Position numbers and translations under genes: made by a program
In this document: in pieces, positions 18,301 through 25,120 of the stretch
Position numbering within the stretch: position 1 is the stretch's first letter
Layout of the letters: each line of letters opens with the position of its first letter
The notes under the pieces: generated by a model
The model's database searches: none
The model's input: only the letters and a program-made list of their open reading frames with translations
Told to the model about the DNA's origin: nothing
Source of the DNA: a virus
IMG/VR virus record: IMGVR_UViG_3300028610_001325
Span: 1-27,514 of that record
DNA: 27,514 nt
Reading direction: 5' to 3' (one strand)

Positions 18301-21300
18301 GCTACTAATTTTACTTTATCAGGTGAAATTTTAACTTTATTTAATTTAGGTATTGAAAAGACTTATGGAGCAGCCTTAGGTGCAGCTTTAGAAGCTAAAT
18401 TGGCACCAATACAAGAAATAAGAACACAATTAAATCATGCAAATAAATTGATGAATATTATTTTTGTGCAGGATTTTACACGTAGAGTAGATACATTACA
18501 AAAATCAAGAGGAATAATTTTAGGTCCAGATGATAGACGTGTTATATACGCAGATATGCACAATGAAGGTTTGCTTCCTTCAGTAGCAACTGCATTTTCA
18601 GAAAAATTTAGTGAAAATTTAGAAACTACTAATTTTCAAACAGAATATATTCCAGGTAAAGATGGTATAGGTGAAGCTAAATTTAATAGTACACTTGATA
18701 TTATTGATCGTGCATTTGCAGGTGAAGAAGGTAAAGCTGTAACACCTAAAGGTCAAGCTGCTATTTTTACACGCATTATCTCTAATATGCCAAATACCGA
18801 TGTTGGTGTTTCTGGTGTTGTAAAACTTATTCATGCTTTGGATGGTGTAAATAATTCTGAAGCTTGGGGAAATAATCCTGTACTCAATGTACATGATGCA
18901 CAAGTAAGTAAATTTACAGATGCAGATAAAATTGCAGGTGATACAAATGCAGATTTTATAAGTATGCATGCTGGATATAGTCTTGGTGATGCAATTTTAG
19001 AATCTACTGGTCGTATGATGTCATTACTACTTGCAGAAACTGATTCAAGACTTAGTCCACAATTTAAACAAAAAATATATAATGATTTTATTGATCATTT
19101 AGTTGAATTTAAACATTATACAAAAAAAGATTTAAAAGAATTTGATACACAGTCATTAACAGAACAATGGTTTGCAAATTTACAAAATGAAATATTACAA
19201 TCCAATGAAGGGCGTAAAATACTGTTCGAAGATGGTAGTTTTATTAATCAATTTGCTAAAGAAGGGTCTGAACGATCTAATCCAGAAGGCGGACCTGAAT
19301 TGGCTCAAGCTGATGAAACATTAGCGCAATTAAATACTCTTTCTGTAAATGAAGTACTTCGTAATTTCCGCGGAGAATTACTTGAAGGTAAACAGATAGA
19401 ACAAGATAAACAGCAAATTATTGCAGATATACAAGAAAAAGTGATTTCACAAGAGAACCCACTTAATATTGTACGTACTTGGATTAATCACACAGCTCCA
19501 TCAGCTGAACGTTTAATTGATGTTTTACAAGCTGCATATACAGACACACCTGCAGGTAATACATTAAGAGTATTGTTTAATATTCTTAAACCTCATTTAA
19601 ATGGTGTAAAGGTTGTAAGTCAATCTATTCCAGGAGAAAAAGAAGAGGGTAAAAGCGCTAAAGGTAAATATTTTTTAAGAAGTCGCACAATAGTATTTAA
19701 TGAAGGCGTAACTGATCCTAATATAGCTTCGACAGCATTTCATGAAGCTATACACGCTGCTAATGTAAATAGATTAGAAGAATTAGAGGAACAGAATCCA
19801 GATGAATTTGAAATACTATATAACAAAGCAATTAATTGGGCTACAAATTTACGTAAAGATAAAGACGCTGATAATGTTAAATATAGGTTAGCTACTCAAA
19901 TATTACGTTATAAACGTAATCAACCAAAAGCTAGTCCAGTTAGTGCTGTATCTGAATATCTTGCATATGCTTTAACTACTCCAAGTCTTGCAGAAGATTT
20001 TACAATATATAGTGATAATGTTGTTGAACTACTTGGGGATTTGTTTAGTTCTTTACAGGATCCCTCCACTGGTGCTGTGAAGTTGCATTCTACTGGTGAA
20101 TCAGTAGATAGAACATTATTTGAAAATAAGTTTGAAACACTTGAAGCTGATAAAATGCAACAGATATTTGATCAGTTATCTAAACATGACCAGGGCCCAG
20201 TAGATTTAGGTCATCAACAAACTTTAAATACATTACTCAATAATTTCATTATTCCTGGTATTGAATCCATAGAAGATGTCATTCAACAGGAAATTGCAAA
20301 GGATCCATATGCAACAGAGCACATAGGTGAAATAGAGGGCGGTATTATTCGTTTACAAGCTGCTGGTAATGTATTGTCATCTAATGTTGACATGTCAATG
20401 CAAGAAACAGCCTTACATGAGTATACACATGCTATTCTTAGATCCGCAATAGATGGTAATCATTTTGTACAGAAAGAAGCACGTAGATTATATGAGTTAG
20501 CTAAAGAAGGTATTACACCAGACGACTTTTTACCTGAGAAAATATCTGGAAGTTCTATTATAGCTCGTGAAAAAGCGCAAGCTCGATATGACCATATTTT
20601 TGATAATCCAAATGGTGTGCAATATCATGAGTTCATGGCAATTGCATTAACTAATCAGGCTTTTGCCACCGCTCTCTCTAATCTTGATAACAAGGATGTT
20701 GTGGTAAGGATACCAAATTGGAGCGGTGGCATTTTAAATCAAATGCTGGAATTAATGCGTACAGCTATTCAATGGCTTTCTGGACAGTCTTTACGTACAA
20801 ACAAAGGTAGTATACACCAAGGTGTCTTTAGTTTAGCTAAAGCAACTGTTGCTATTAATCAGCGAAATATGCAACGTACTCAAGACCTAGCAAATGGCCA
20901 AGATCAAACAAGTAAGTTAAATCGTGTCAATGATAGGGTTACAGGTATTATCAATAATAGGATAATAAGTCCCCTTCAAGCTGGTTTTGCTGCTAGTGAT
21001 AAAAAGCGTTTAGATCCAAAGAACCCAAACATAGCTGGATTCATTAGGTCCACGACACACGTAGCACTTGCCAGTAAAAACTCTGAAGTACGTAAAGCAT
21101 ATAGTGAAGTATATCGATCAATGGGTGGTGCAAAAGATAACCTGTTATTTGATCTTATCCAGGAAGTTAGTCCATGGAATCAAGAAAACATAGGTACTGA
21201 TGCAGCTCCTGGCTGGATTGATTTATTACGCAAATCTAAAGTAATAGTTGATATGGCTAGACAAAATATTACTGAACATACCCGTTCTTTTATAGACAAA

Positions 21301-23634
21301 TCATTTGATAAAAATAATCATCTTACTGATGCACATAAAGAAAGTATTACTCGAGTTATGATGAAAACTGATATTACTTCTTTAATGGAAAATGACAGAC
21401 TGACTGTAGGTGGATTACAGGATTTATTAAATGATCCAAGTAAAATTGTAGCTTTACAGGCTACAATTGAAGCTGAATTGAGAACAGAATTAAGTACACA
21501 AAATGCTACTAATTTGTTTAATGTTTTTATAAATCAAGCAAACTCACTAGCTAGTATTATGGTGGATGGTATTGCTTCAGTTGAAAATCCATTATTAAAT
21601 GCCGGTAACATAGTTAAGCAATTTAATTTAAGTATAAGAGATCGTGTATCACTTAATAACGTAGATAAATTAACAGAACTTGTTGATAAAATTACTACTT
21701 TAATTGCACTTAAAAGAACACCCAGTAATGATATAAATCTTGCATTAGATATGATTAACCATGAAATGGGTCGCACTGATGTAGCTAATGATAATGGTTT
21801 TAGTCGATTGCTTGGTATGCAAGTTAATTTTAAGAAATTAGCCCAAGAAAGATTATTTGAAAATAGTCCTGTACAAATGATTAAAGGTTATGTTTATGAA
21901 ATTTTTGATGGTGATATTAATATAGAAATTATTGATGATACGCCTGAAGAACGTGTACGAATGATTAATGAAAATTTAATTGAAGTTGGACCTGTAGCCA
22001 GAGATAATTTAGACCCTAATAAACGACGTAGAGTTTTATACAGAGGACTTAAGGGTCTTGCTGGATACAATAAGAGTATTGTTTCACTTACAGATATGCA
22101 ACATCGTGGTGCCAATTTGTTTTCTGCAGTACAATTTAGTACACAAACAGCTTTAAAAAATCTTGGACAAGTTAAAAATGATTCTTTTCGTAGCGCTCGT
22201 AACCAGTTCCAACAAAATTATGTAAAACCTGGTGCCAATATGGTGCCTGTATTAGATGATCAAGGTAATATTGTTGATTATCGTTATATGATGAGTGAAG
22301 CTAATAAACAAAAAATATTAAAGAAAAAAGATCCATTTGATAAAGTTTTACCGCGCATGTTTGCTTCTATAACAGATAGAAACAATACAAAAGAAATAAA
22401 TCGTGATGTTGCTGATTTACTTTGGAAAGAGTGGGATAAACTTGGTCCTTCCGGTGATATTGAAGTAACAAAGGGAGTTGTTATACAAGGTGAGCATAGA
22501 TTTTTAGAAATCAGCAAACATAGTAATAATGCTGAAGCTAGAGATATGTGGAATTTATTACCTGTTGATATGCAGCTAGAATTGCAAGCACGATTTGGAA
22601 CAGAAGTTTTTTATGTTAGAGATGATGTGGCCAATCTTGTATTAGGTTTTCGTAAAGTAAGCATGTCTAATAATAAAATGCTTGGTCGTGCAGCACCTAT
22701 AGTAAAAATGGCTGAAAAATATTGGCAAGAGATTGTTCAATTAATGCGTATTAAAATTGCTGTATTAACACCAGCTGTTGTAGTAGGCAATGCTGCATCT
22801 AATACTGCAATATTACTATCAGAAGGTATTAAACCTTCATATATACGACGTAAAGGTTCTGAAGCTATTTCTGCTATGCGTCAATTCCAAAAGGACATAC
22901 GTGCACGAGATGAGCTGTTAATACAAATTGGTGCAGATGAAGCATTAGGTAAAAATGTACGAAGTAAAATTAATGAGTTGACCAGGCTGGAAGCAGGTAT
23001 TAATACAAATCCAGTGGGTCGATTGGTTAATGAAGGTTTATTTACCAGTATTGCTGAAGATTTAGGGGCTGACGATGATAGTCTCAGAGGACACTTGATA
23101 AACAAAGCAGTTGACAAAGCCAAGGGAATTATCCCTGACATTATTGTGGAAGGAGCAAAAGAATGGTACATGCTCCCTGGTACAAGAGGATATAAAGCTG
23201 CTGTGGCTGCTACACAATATGGTGATTTTGTAGCTAGATTTATAAAATTTAATTATGATACAGAAGTTCGTGGAAAAGACAAAGCTACTGCTATTAAAGA
23301 ATCGTTATCTGCATTTATTTACTATGACATACCGCAGAACAAATCTTTACAGTTTCTCAATGACAATGGTTTCTTAATGTTTACTAAATTTTTCTTGAGA
23401 ATCCAACCAATTGTGGCTCGTGTATATACACAGAATCCTGTAAGTGCTTTTGGTACATTAGCTTTACAAAAAGCTTTATTGGCGGATCCATTCAATGAAA
23501 ATATAATGAATTATGGTATGGGAAGTGGATTAACACAGAAACCAACCATTAATCCTATTGGTAAGGCGTGGGATACACTTAACCCATCTGAACCAGCCCT
23601 TCTTCAATGGATTTTGAATCCATTTGGATTATAA
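12325..23634 (+). CDS. Giant virion RNA polymerase with nuclease-like and tandem zincin-like domains
   Basis: The 3,769-residue protein is of the N4 vRNAP type, a single-subunit RNA polymerase packaged and injected with the DNA to transcribe early genes. Polymerase motifs are a T/DxxGR-equivalent IRNGR ending at R1624, motif A with D1770 (ETDGITNGF), motif B R1882-K1886-Y1894 (GRDWAKNPLMVVAYG) and motif C H2190-D2191 (NVHDAQV). Their spacings are close to those I recall for N4. Residues about 50-155 look like a staphylococcal nuclease: D54/D56, R68, D78xxE81, FGR150. Gly/Ala-rich hydrophobic stretches lie near 333, 459-480 and 582-606. A Pro/Lys linker (about 915-980) and a SAP-like unit (983-1016) precede the polymerase. 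Two HExxH...E units follow (H2473/H2477/E2544 and H2698/H2702/E2769). A good ribosome binding site, AAGGAT, precedes the ATG. The polymerase call is firm; the other domains are inferred from motifs. Confidence 0.9.
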   Translation: MSTSFDALMRSLQQTQQSFGEARQRRVEDSAERKRTTIDPNFESFDPDLYDVTDADTLRHRRTGEEIRIQGPKGESLDSFETQESTYLNNPRRAEFHKRAYAQAFGVKREDVTIKDLTELGEIQKERLNNSLETLRGVGLNRTGQDQFGRTLATLDDFGPLEDAKRLGGNASFFAPSNFAGQLRSIASGEFGETIAPQERSLKRALLGDQAVNLIAGASRMANSLLQAGSVLTGTNTEAVTNFFNANKERIQGFKEALSSEDQLFRERMDARRSSLNPELFELRKQKAIDAGKSEKQAAISAGIDEFTDRIGFLIDNPGRILDATIESLPYMIGVGAVGRVAINAAVKRIGENILKRTTAKSVATGVAEAPEILAAQAANITNRFLGSKTGQQTLNRIATNTGTTTVGLTEGLSSSADVYDSIANMTEEEASQSEEYQALRKLGLDHKEATRQLAETAFMDTLATVTLMAGAAGRLTGAAAFESKLFTGLASARKGAKTIVQQVDDVGAAATAVKATAATAVPQKTKVLRTAAKAVATPLVRGVKHISGPGAREAVEETIQSGGGEFLSQLASFDATGEPIGPGVGAATAEGAVVGFASGAGASAVTDSLKAIANAATKPRSNSSGLKERNKVAQSIAEAGTIVPGGSISDINNTQPAPDTDFKKSYNDIIVGIQEETIQPLEAINRLVLFHDLHIAQGNTFTPEEEQLHKKLLGIYKEELANRMNDIRKTPESKWTDLDRAVINAAGVLGIKKKADIEELPESGVEALEISAEINALEKESEQQLAEQVTNANTDTVRQRAIDVHNEKFSDAIGSKGPGLAWYRREMVNTMTDPDIDSRDGKFLALSKDLTNFIDTQVKKLQSNINKKSSPVFIEQLQKELQIMSDTHKALKKQFLVWNPNATSEIVESAKKDDFVPIDVSDIPIPTDVTPSTVSIPSKTPVKAAEKPPVASSSIKSEKIPKIAVKEPVRAPEPSEKQKDTRTVDELRSRAKELGLTGYSALRRTELLQSVVTAEAKSLDSREDAAEVKDDAVAEPIAASETADVVEIADTTIKETKPAVIQTTEEKISNRLAATKSLLRRIKDPDFLIAELKLSNKSDNKFLQDQIESGVSAKEAINAIVNRIEPDPTKRNISFKSTIDKEVLDNAIQIIGLLNAEKSVPAIGISDHWNNFVENTKDSWQWLKGEWIWGTQKPLETDEHFKQIAIEAEKKFAAAKLPTSIADAFARKSQVSNTLFGAIPNLMDVLNDLGAKNKLLQTLQVKPAEEVALNAFISYYNQFKKTLEDNYRELDIKKSFADITLQEHGIHYFENKLGEIDPNVIAAMAFEAMNWATHSGAQTAWNDQEAINSILGRDGDTLITNKEAEILRTAGTVRNNAANEIGQAIWKHLNLEKIVNTDINSLFMDKLIATLGGTALSVLANQNRIELTTVDRKWFQKAREQNPDNHTTVIEGQNTKDKRVNFVRNAQILIDVEQGQVWKDENNSLIVAVREGQSMFTRLFGSDPKVRIPSFTKPTKVPNTISRSVANISSKMKERVLNMSQRAWQVDTSVMSVLARMDQRSYLKMAHKYVDESEIDSKHVTQREGTRGRNAGLDRDFSSAREWNEQYGSRPFYFDYKMIRNGRIHINSNVINPQANKLHRFMFGMKQWEVSVPVNPNTDAGKKIVEDMKIAIALGFDINADKKLRHDVLAEIEVVLQSLEMKDALDVLNKDGTDQYNEDDMAAFAKFLQPSKGKPGGEGTHTLAALVAWNTYNNATEGHVTISLPMETDGITNGFIAGLLQTPTNVIQKSYKNLLRAGGYFFKGDPWKSFPEFIADGGRDNYQQVADSTAKFLRKMSKGILNVSPKKPVDFRDNDIRINSSKIVGSGLLPDITELSLKKGRDWAKNPLMVVAYGASVASVIRAITEAAFEDFHTNLAEAVQSDNPLEAITAAVNAGHDIANVVLAANRKSEISKDKGPLNKKGQPITFSVTTDNVLTLANRKEYGGDLNKFATNFTLSGEILTLFNLGIEKTYGAALGAALEAKLAPIQEIRTQLNHANKLMNIIFVQDFTRRVDTLQKSRGIILGPDDRRVIYADMHNEGLLPSVATAFSEKFSENLETTNFQTEYIPGKDGIGEAKFNSTLDIIDRAFAGEEGKAVTPKGQAAIFTRIISNMPNTDVGVSGVVKLIHALDGVNNSEAWGNNPVLNVHDAQVSKFTDADKIAGDTNADFISMHAGYSLGDAILESTGRMMSLLLAETDSRLSPQFKQKIYNDFIDHLVEFKHYTKKDLKEFDTQSLTEQWFANLQNEILQSNEGRKILFEDGSFINQFAKEGSERSNPEGGPELAQADETLAQLNTLSVNEVLRNFRGELLEGKQIEQDKQQIIADIQEKVISQENPLNIVRTWINHTAPSAERLIDVLQAAYTDTPAGNTLRVLFNILKPHLNGVKVVSQSIPGEKEEGKSAKGKYFLRSRTIVFNEGVTDPNIASTAFHEAIHAANVNRLEELEEQNPDEFEILYNKAINWATNLRKDKDADNVKYRLATQILRYKRNQPKASPVSAVSEYLAYALTTPSLAEDFTIYSDNVVELLGDLFSSLQDPSTGAVKLHSTGESVDRTLFENKFETLEADKMQQIFDQLSKHDQGPVDLGHQQTLNTLLNNFIIPGIESIEDVIQQEIAKDPYATEHIGEIEGGIIRLQAAGNVLSSNVDMSMQETALHEYTHAILRSAIDGNHFVQKEARRLYELAKEGITPDDFLPEKISGSSIIAREKAQARYDHIFDNPNGVQYHEFMAIALTNQAFATALSNLDNKDVVVRIPNWSGGILNQMLELMRTAIQWLSGQSLRTNKGSIHQGVFSLAKATVAINQRNMQRTQDLANGQDQTSKLNRVNDRVTGIINNRIISPLQAGFAASDKKRLDPKNPNIAGFIRSTTHVALASKNSEVRKAYSEVYRSMGGAKDNLLFDLIQEVSPWNQENIGTDAAPGWIDLLRKSKVIVDMARQNITEHTRSFIDKSFDKNNHLTDAHKESITRVMMKTDITSLMENDRLTVGGLQDLLNDPSKIVALQATIEAELRTELSTQNATNLFNVFINQANSLASIMVDGIASVENPLLNAGNIVKQFNLSIRDRVSLNNVDKLTELVDKITTLIALKRTPSNDINLALDMINHEMGRTDVANDNGFSRLLGMQVNFKKLAQERLFENSPVQMIKGYVYEIFDGDINIEIIDDTPEERVRMINENLIEVGPVARDNLDPNKRRRVLYRGLKGLAGYNKSIVSLTDMQHRGANLFSAVQFSTQTALKNLGQVKNDSFRSARNQFQQNYVKPGANMVPVLDDQGNIVDYRYMMSEANKQKILKKKDPFDKVLPRMFASITDRNNTKEINRDVADLLWKEWDKLGPSGDIEVTKGVVIQGEHRFLEISKHSNNAEARDMWNLLPVDMQLELQARFGTEVFYVRDDVANLVLGFRKVSMSNNKMLGRAAPIVKMAEKYWQEIVQLMRIKIAVLTPAVVVGNAASNTAILLSEGIKPSYIRRKGSEAISAMRQFQKDIRARDELLIQIGADEALGKNVRSKINELTRLEAGINTNPVGRLVNEGLFTSIAEDLGADDDSLRGHLINKAVDKAKGIIPDIIVEGAKEWYMLPGTRGYKAAVAATQYGDFVARFIKFNYDTEVRGKDKATAIKESLSAFIYYDIPQNKSLQFLNDNGFLMFTKFFLRIQPIVARVYTQNPVSAFGTLALQKALLADPFNENIMNYGMGSGLTQKPTINPIGKAWDTLNPSEPALLQWILNPFGL

Positions 23635-23809
23635 GCAATCTTTTCCATGCAAAGAAAGCTTGCATTGCATTATTATAATTATCAAATATGTGTATACACA
23701 TACCTGATTTTACTAATTTATATCTTGGTTCAGGCCAACCTTTTGAGGATGCAATATAATATTCTATTAATTTAAAATTTTTATATTCTAATATTATTTT
23801 ATTGTCCAT
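23579..23809 (-). CDS. Small hypothetical protein overlapping the 3' end of the vRNAP gene
   Basis: The 76-residue protein (MDNKIILEYKNFKLIEYY...) uses the ATG at 23809 because GAGGAAA lies just upstream. An earlier in-frame ATG at 23845 lies well inside the preceding gene and has no such site. It contains a pattern common in small phage proteins (GWPEPRYKLVKSG, then NYNNAMQAFFAWKRL), compatible with a compact alpha/beta fold. It overlaps the upstream minus-strand gene by 11 bases and runs 56 bases antisense into the end of the giant gene. It is the last gene of the minus-strand cluster. Function is unknown. Confidence 0.6.
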   Translation of the reverse strand: MDNKIILEYKNFKLIEYYIASSKGWPEPRYKLVKSGMCIHIFDNYNNAMQAFFAWKRLLIIQMDSKSIEEGLVQMG

Positions 23810-24143
23810 TATTTTCCTCACAATTACATTGGTAATTTTTTCCAATATTTCTTATAATTAATTTTTTTGTATCCATTGGCCAATTTCTAGGGAGAACCCA
23901 CCCAATCTGGGCATCATCTTGCCCAGATTGGGTATCTAACGGTGGCGAGGTATATTCAGGAGCTCTGTATGGCCCTGTGTTAGGTTTTTCTTTATTAGTT
24001 AAGGTTTTGTCCTGTATATACTCTGTATCATATACATCGTCCAATTCAGAGCCATAGGCAAGACTGCCAGCAATGATAATTATTATTGTAGTAATAACAA
24101 CTATCATTAAAATTTGTAGTGCAACATGGCATGGAGTTTTCAT
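23799..24143 (-). CDS. Small membrane-anchored or secreted hypothetical protein
   Basis: The 114-residue protein begins with a very hydrophobic segment at about residues 9-30 (ILMIVVITTIIIIIAGSLAY), either a signal anchor or an uncleaved signal peptide, and then a soluble, Pro/Asp/Thr-rich tail expected in the periplasm. There is one Cys at residue 5 and a CNC near the end, but no clear lipobox. It is coupled (ATGA) to an upstream small membrane protein. A spanin-like or other envelope role is possible but not shown: the tail lacks the long coiled coil of a typical inner-membrane spanin. A perfect 14-bp inverted repeat lies inside the coding sequence (23900-23933). Confidence 0.6.
   Translation of the reverse strand: MKTPCHVALQILMIVVITTIIIIIAGSLAYGSELDDVYDTEYIQDKTLTNKEKPNTGPYRAPEYTSPPLDTQSGQDDAQIGWVLPRNWPMDTKKLIIRNIGKNYQCNCEENNGQ
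23900..23933. repeat. Perfect 14-bp inverted repeat inside a minus-strand gene
   Basis: ACCCAATCTGGGCA (23900-23913) and TGCCCAGATTGGGT (23920-23933) are exact reverse complements separated by six bases. It would form a stable hairpin in either transcript or in single-stranded DNA. No U-tract follows on either strand, so a standard intrinsic terminator is unlikely. It lies about 266 bases past the end of the vRNAP gene, where converging transcripts meet. Confidence 0.85.
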
Positions 24144-24298
24144 GCTGATATTCTCCCAATAAGTGTAATAAGTGCGTCTAAAATGTCTGGTTCACCAATA
24201 ATAAGTACGAAAAACCAGAATAAGGGCCAACCTGGTACAGAACATCCACTTGGATCTGTACCTTTGAATGCATCTTCTAATTGTTTTTTAGTGATCAT
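24140..24298 (-). CDS. Small membrane protein (52 aa)
   Basis: This short gene reads MITKKQLEDAFKGTDPSGCS and then a Trp/Phe-rich hydrophobic stretch (GWPLFWFFVLIIG) and a second weakly hydrophobic helix (ILDALITLIGRISA). It starts at the ATG at 24298, with GGGAGAT upstream, and shares ATGA junctions with the genes on both sides. One or two membrane passes are likely. A 52-residue membrane protein coupled to a membrane-anchored neighbour is compatible with a lysis or envelope module (holin-like, for example), but no family could be assigned. Confidence 0.65.
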   Translation of the reverse strand: MITKKQLEDAFKGTDPSGCSVPGWPLFWFFVLIIGEPDILDALITLIGRISA

Positions 24299-24474
24299 TT
24301 TTTATCTCCCGTACCACGTATTAAATACAATGTTTGATTGTCGTCTTCTTGTGCAATATTATCTTCTAAAATATCAATAATATTGCCCCAACGATCATAC
24401 GGGCCATCTATAAATACAGCATCACCTACTTGTAATCCAATTGGTAAACGTAGTTGATACATATTAAAACTCAT
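24295..24474 (-). CDS. Small hypothetical protein, possible SH3/KOW-like fold
   Basis: The 59-residue protein starts MSFNMYQLRLPIGLQVGDAV at the ATG at 24474 with a strong AGGAG upstream. It continues with short beta-type stretches (VFIDGPYDRWGNIIDI, then TLYLIRG). The VGDAVFIDGPYDRWGNI pattern recalls small barrel domains, but this is only an impression. The stop overlaps the downstream start (ATGA), so it is part of one polycistronic unit. Function is unknown. Confidence 0.65.
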   Translation of the reverse strand: MSFNMYQLRLPIGLQVGDAVFIDGPYDRWGNIIDILEDNIAQEDDNQTLYLIRGTGDKK

Positions 24475-24496
24475 TGATAATCTCCTTTTAATAATA

Positions 24497-24655
24497 TTAT
24501 GTTAATTCTTCAAAGAATTTATCAAGCGTGTCCCAGGCTTTTTTATATCGTTTAACATATTCATTTATGTCTGGTTCTTTTAATTCTGAACCTTCAAAAC
24601 CACAATCTTCATCTAAATTTTGAATAATAATAATCCAAGCTTCTTTAATTTCCAT
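24497..24655 (-). CDS. Small acidic hypothetical protein (52 aa)
   Basis: The 52-residue protein (MEIKEAWIIIIQNLDEDCGF ... KKAWDTLDKFFEELT) is acidic and helical, with no membrane segment. Its start at 24655 overlaps the stop of the upstream phosphatase gene by one base (TAATG), and AAGGTGA lies upstream. The next gene starts 22 bases downstream with its own AGGAG. Function is unknown; a small partner or regulator of a neighbouring protein is possible but unsupported. Confidence 0.6.
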   Translation of the reverse strand: MEIKEAWIIIIQNLDEDCGFEGSELKEPDINEYVKRYKKAWDTLDKFFEELT

Positions 24656-25110
24656 TAATAATCACCTTCAGCTACTTGGCAAACATGATATCCAAGTTTT
24701 CTCCATGCTGTAGTAACTCTTTTACGATCTTCAAAAATAGTTATTATATCTGAAAAAGGGTGTGGACCAAATATTTTAGCTAGTTCTGCTGGTTTCACAA
24801 TAGTATCTGAACGACTATCGCCTATTGGTCGCATAATTAATAAATCAAATTTAATTTTATGTTTATTTAACCATTTTATTGTCATTTTACGTTGATTTTC
24901 ACGTCTTCCAGTAGATAAAATGATTTCATACCCTATTTCATACAAATTAGTAATGAGTGTAACCATTGATGGAATAGGCGGATCATCTTTAGCTGCATCC
25001 AAAAATTTATCCCAATTTGGAGAATGAATCTTTTTTCCAGCATAATCTATAATTAAATGGACTCTATGACTAGCGTCACTAAGTGTGCCATCTATATCAA
25101 ATACATACAT
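24655..25110 (-). CDS. HAD-family polynucleotide 3'-phosphatase-like protein
   Basis: The 151-residue protein has the HAD phosphatase motifs in the order of the C-terminal phosphatase domain of T4 polynucleotide kinase: motif I FDIDGTLS (nucleophile D5, acid/base D7), HR at residues 15-16, motif II STGR (66-69), MRPIGDSRSD (93-102) with K106 as the motif III lysine, motif IV FEDR (126-129), and the terminal WR..G..CQVAEGDY. This family removes 3'-phosphates from nucleic acid ends in repair, although the substrate here is inferred. The N-terminal kinase domain of T4 PNK is absent, so this is a stand-alone phosphatase. A strong AAGGAG lies before the ATG. It is the second gene of the minus-strand cluster. 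Confidence 0.85.
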   Translation of the reverse strand: MYVFDIDGTLSDASHRVHLIIDYAGKKIHSPNWDKFLDAAKDDPPIPSMVTLITNLYEIGYEIILSTGRRENQRKMTIKWLNKHKIKFDLLIMRPIGDSRSDTIVKPAELAKIFGPHPFSDIITIFEDRKRVTTAWRKLGYHVCQVAEGDY

Positions 25111-25120
25111 AAAAATCTCC

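Noticed and set aside
1412-23490. About a dozen GGATCC sites in AT-rich DNA
   Set aside because: They all lie in coding sequence and can arise from Asp-Pro and Gly-Ser codon pairs; no spacing or orientation pattern was seen.
23647-23670. ATGCAA...TTGCAT inverted repeat after the vRNAP stop, considered as a terminator
   Set aside because: It is six base pairs, AT-rich and lies inside the minus-strand coding sequence, without a clear U-tract directly after it.
24126-24380. 84-residue plus-strand open frame
   Set aside because: It crosses three tightly coupled minus-strand genes with good ribosome binding sites and has no such site itself.
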